Assembly (NCBI GenBank): GCA_043744805.1
Contig: JAYTTZ010000122.1
Coordinates: 1 to 8,402, forward strand
Length of the DNA: 8,402 nucleotides
Reading direction: 5' to 3'
Source of the DNA: Ga0077536 sp043744805
GTDB taxonomy: Bacteria; Pseudomonadota; Gammaproteobacteria; Ga0077536
Below the pieces are notes generated by a model that was given only the letters and a program-made list of their open reading frames with translations, had not been told where the DNA came from and made no database searches. Positions 6,481 through 8,402 of this stretch are shown in pieces (position 1 is the stretch's first letter; each line of letters opens with the position of its first letter). Made by a program: the position numbers and the translations under genes.

Positions 6481-8402
6481 TTACCAGACGTCGACCGGGG
6501 GCACGTCGCGTCGCCGCCGCGGCCCTGCCGAGCGCAGCCCGCGCAGCAGCCATTGGCGGGTTTCTGCCGGATCGATCACGGCGTCGATTTCCATCTGCGA
6601 GGCCACGGAAACCGCCTTCCCTCGCGCATACATCATCGCCAGCAGTTCAGCGAACAGGGCCTGGCGCTTCAGCGGATCCTGCTCTGCTTCAAGTTCCTTG
6701 CGGTAACCGAGGTTCACCGCGCCTTCCAGCCCCATGGGCCCGAACTCCGCTGTTGGCCACGCCGCCGAGAGGAAGGGTCGATGGAAGCTGCCGCCCGCCA
6801 TCGCCTGCGCGCCCAGGCCATAGCCCTTGCGTAGCACCACCATGAACAGCGGCACCGTGAGGTTGGCACTGGCCATGATGAGTCGCGAGCCACGTCGCAC
6901 GGACGCGGTCTTCTCGCTGTCGGGACCCACCATATAGCCGGGGGTGTCGCAGAGCGAAAGGACGGGCACGCCGTAGGCTTCACAAAGCTGCAGGAAGCGC
7001 CCGCCTTTCTCGCCACCTTCGGAATCAATCGCGCCACCGAGGTGGCGCGGATCGTTGGCAATCAGCCCCAGCGCCCTGCCTTCGATCCGGATGAACGCCG
7101 TGATGAGGCCAACGCCATAGTCGCGCCGCAGCTCGATGACCGAGCCCGTGTCTGCCAGGGTGTTGATGACCGTGCGCACGTCGTACACGCGCAGCCGGTT
7201 CTCGGGGATGAGATGGCGCAGCGTGCGTTGATCTTCGCACTGCCAGGTCGGCAGGGTGCCCTGGAAGCAGCCGAGGAGTCGGCGCGTGACGTCGGTGGCT
7301 TCGGCTTCATCCGCCACCGCGATGTCTACCACGCCGTTCCGCGTCTGCACGTCGATCGGCCCGATTTCTTCCGGCGTGAACTTGCCGAGACCCCCGCCTT
7401 CGATCATCGCGGGGCCCGCGAGGCCGATATTGGAGTTGGCGGTGGCGATGGTGATATCGGCGCAGCCAAAGATCACCGCGTTGCCGGCATAGCAGCGCCC
7501 GGAGTTGATGGCGATGCGGGGCGCGATGCCGGACAACTGCGGCCAGGTGGCGAACGTGGGCAAGTCGAGCCAGCAGCTGATCACGTCATCCACGTCCACG
7601 TCACCCGGTCGGCCGCCGCCGCCTTCGGTGTAGAACACCACCGGCAGCGCCCACTCACGCGCCAGCGCAAAGAGGCGGTCCTTCTTCTTGTGGTTGAACA
7701 CGCCCTGCGTGCCGGCCAGCACGGTGTAGTCGTAGGCCAGCACCATGCAGCGTGCGCGGTCTTCCGGCACCCACGCGCCGTTGACGGTGCCGATGCCGCC
7801 CACCATGCCGTCGGCCGGCGTGTTCTGGCGGAGATCTTCGATGCTGCGCCGACGCCGTTGCGCGGCCACGATCAGCGCGCCGTATTCAATGAAGCTGTCG
7901 GGGTCGAGCAGGTCCGCCACGTTCTCGCGTGCCGTGCGGCTGTTGATGCGCCGACGCTTCTGGACCGCAGCGGGTCGGGCTTCATCTTGCGTGAGATGGT
8001 GCAGGCTGCGGACTTCATCGAGATCAGCACGTGAGGCGTCGAGATCAATCGCGCGCACCACGTCACCTACGGCAGTTTCCGCTTCCGCCGGCAGCAGGAA
8101 AGCGATGGGTGCGCCGTCCGCGAGCGTCTCGCCGGGTGTGGCCAGCACGGCGATGATGACGCCGGCAGCGGAGGCTTCCACCACGTGGTGCATCTTCATG
8201 GCTTCAAGCGTGGCAATGGGCGCGCCGCGCACGACCGTCGCACCGATGGCCACGTCAATGCTCACCACGCTGCCGCGCAGGGGCGCGGTAATGGCGAGTT
8301 GTCCGCTGGGCGCGGCCTGCTGCACGATGGATCCGGCTATGGCAGTTGCCGCAACGTGGGTGACTGCCGGCGTGAGCACGGCCGCAGCGGCGTGCAGCGC
8401 CA
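6481..8402 (-). CDS. Single-chain biotin-dependent acyl-CoA carboxylase, C-terminal part (biotinyl + carboxyltransferase domains), 5' end outside the window
   Basis: Carries biotin on a lysine and transfers the carboxyl group to an acyl-CoA in the cytoplasm. Residues are numbered from the GTG at 8379. A biotinyl domain (about 26-97) holds EAMKM with the biotin-accepting lysine K62 (codon 8196-8194). The carboxyltransferase N half (about 145-395) contains RRRRSIEDL and SGRCYAGNAVIFGCAD (293-308). The C half (about 395-615) contains HLGGAIDSEGGEKGG (446-460), CDTPGY (477-482) and KGYGLGAQAMAGG (518-530), and ends with the usual DPAETR motif. The frame stays open to the window edge, and the GTG has no Shine-Dalgarno sequence, so the true start lies upstream. 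The order biotinyl then carboxyltransferase matches long-chain acyl-CoA carboxylase-type fusions of about 1,100 residues, with biotin carboxylase at the N-terminus. That missing part is inferred. The substrate (acetyl-, propionyl- or longer-chain CoA) is unknown. The stop is TAA at 6483-6481. Confidence 0.93.
   Translation of the reverse strand, partial: ALHAAAAVLTPAVTHVAATAIAGSIVQQAAPSGQLAITAPLRGSVVSIDVAIGATVVRGAPIATLEAMKMHHVVEASAAGVIIAVLATPGETLADGAPIAFLLPAEAETAVGDVVRAIDLDASRADLDEVRSLHHLTQDEARPAAVQKRRRINSRTARENVADLLDPDSFIEYGALIVAAQRRRRSIEDLRQNTPADGMVGGIGTVNGAWVPEDRARCMVLAYDYTVLAGTQGVFNHKKKDRLFALAREWALPVVFYTEGGGGRPGDVDVDDVISCWLDLPTFATWPQLSGIAPRIAINSGRCYAGNAVIFGCADITIATANSNIGLAGPAMIEGGGLGKFTPEEIGPIDVQTRNGVVDIAVADEAEATDVTRRLLGCFQGTLPTWQCEDQRTLRHLIPENRLRVYDVRTVINTLADTGSVIELRRDYGVGLITAFIRIEGRALGLIANDPRHLGGAIDSEGGEKGGRFLQLCEAYGVPVLSLCDTPGYMVGPDSEKTASVRRGSRLIMASANLTVPLFMVVLRKGYGLGAQAMAGGSFHRPFLSAAWPTAEFGPMGLEGAVNLGYRKELEAEQDPLKRQALFAELLAMMYARGKAVSVASQMEIDAVIDPAETRQWLLRGLRSAGPRRRRDVPPVDVW

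Noticed and set aside
7042..8034. 330-codon plus-strand frame opposite the carboxylase
   Set aside because: Antisense to conserved carboxyltransferase codons; composition typical of a shadow frame.

Overview
The window is a stretch of a GC-rich bacterial chromosome. Sampled genes run near 65-68% G+C. I infer a proteobacterium, probably gamma or beta, from the composition, the gram-negative style secreted protein with an IPTL-like C-terminal tail, and the family types. No marker gene fixes the taxon. All seven supported genes lie on the minus strand, so transcription runs from position 8402 towards 1. The long plus-strand open frames are antisense shadows in GC-rich codons.

In transcription order: (1) the C-terminal part of a biotin-dependent acyl-CoA carboxylase (8402-6481), a biotinyl domain followed by both halves of a carboxyltransferase, cut by the window edge. 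(2) A class I SAM-dependent methyltransferase-like gene (6464-5718), 16 nt behind the carboxylase and visibly lower in G+C. (3) A zinc-free MDR quinone oxidoreductase-like gene (5597-4599). (4) An acyl-CoA dehydrogenase (4552-3383), followed by a strong GC hairpin. (5) A secreted CAP/SCP-domain protein (3199-2432) with a signal peptide and an IPTL-CTERM-like tail. (6) An LLM-class, luciferase-like flavin oxidoreductase (2335-1226). (7) A double-hotdog MaoC-type hydratase (1222-146), 3 nt behind the LLM gene. The last 145 bases hold three inverted repeats and no convincing gene.

Taken together, the enzymes look like an acyl-CoA catabolic cluster. The acyl-CoA dehydrogenase would introduce a double bond, the MaoC protein would hydrate an enoyl-CoA (or the reverse), the carboxylase would carboxylate an acyl-CoA, and the MDR and LLM enzymes would do redox or oxygenation steps on a branched, cyclic or long-chain substrate. 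The substrate cannot be read from the sequence. The CAP protein and the methyltransferase do not obviously belong to this chemistry. The hairpin at 3347-3373 probably splits the region into an upstream unit (carboxylase to acyl-CoA dehydrogenase) and a downstream one (CAP, then LLM-MaoC). I saw no rRNA, tRNA, CRISPR, insertion sequence or phage gene. Nothing here amounts to a clearly new system; the most unusual points are the CAP protein's tail, the altered hydratase motifs in the MaoC protein, and the compositionally foreign methyltransferase.
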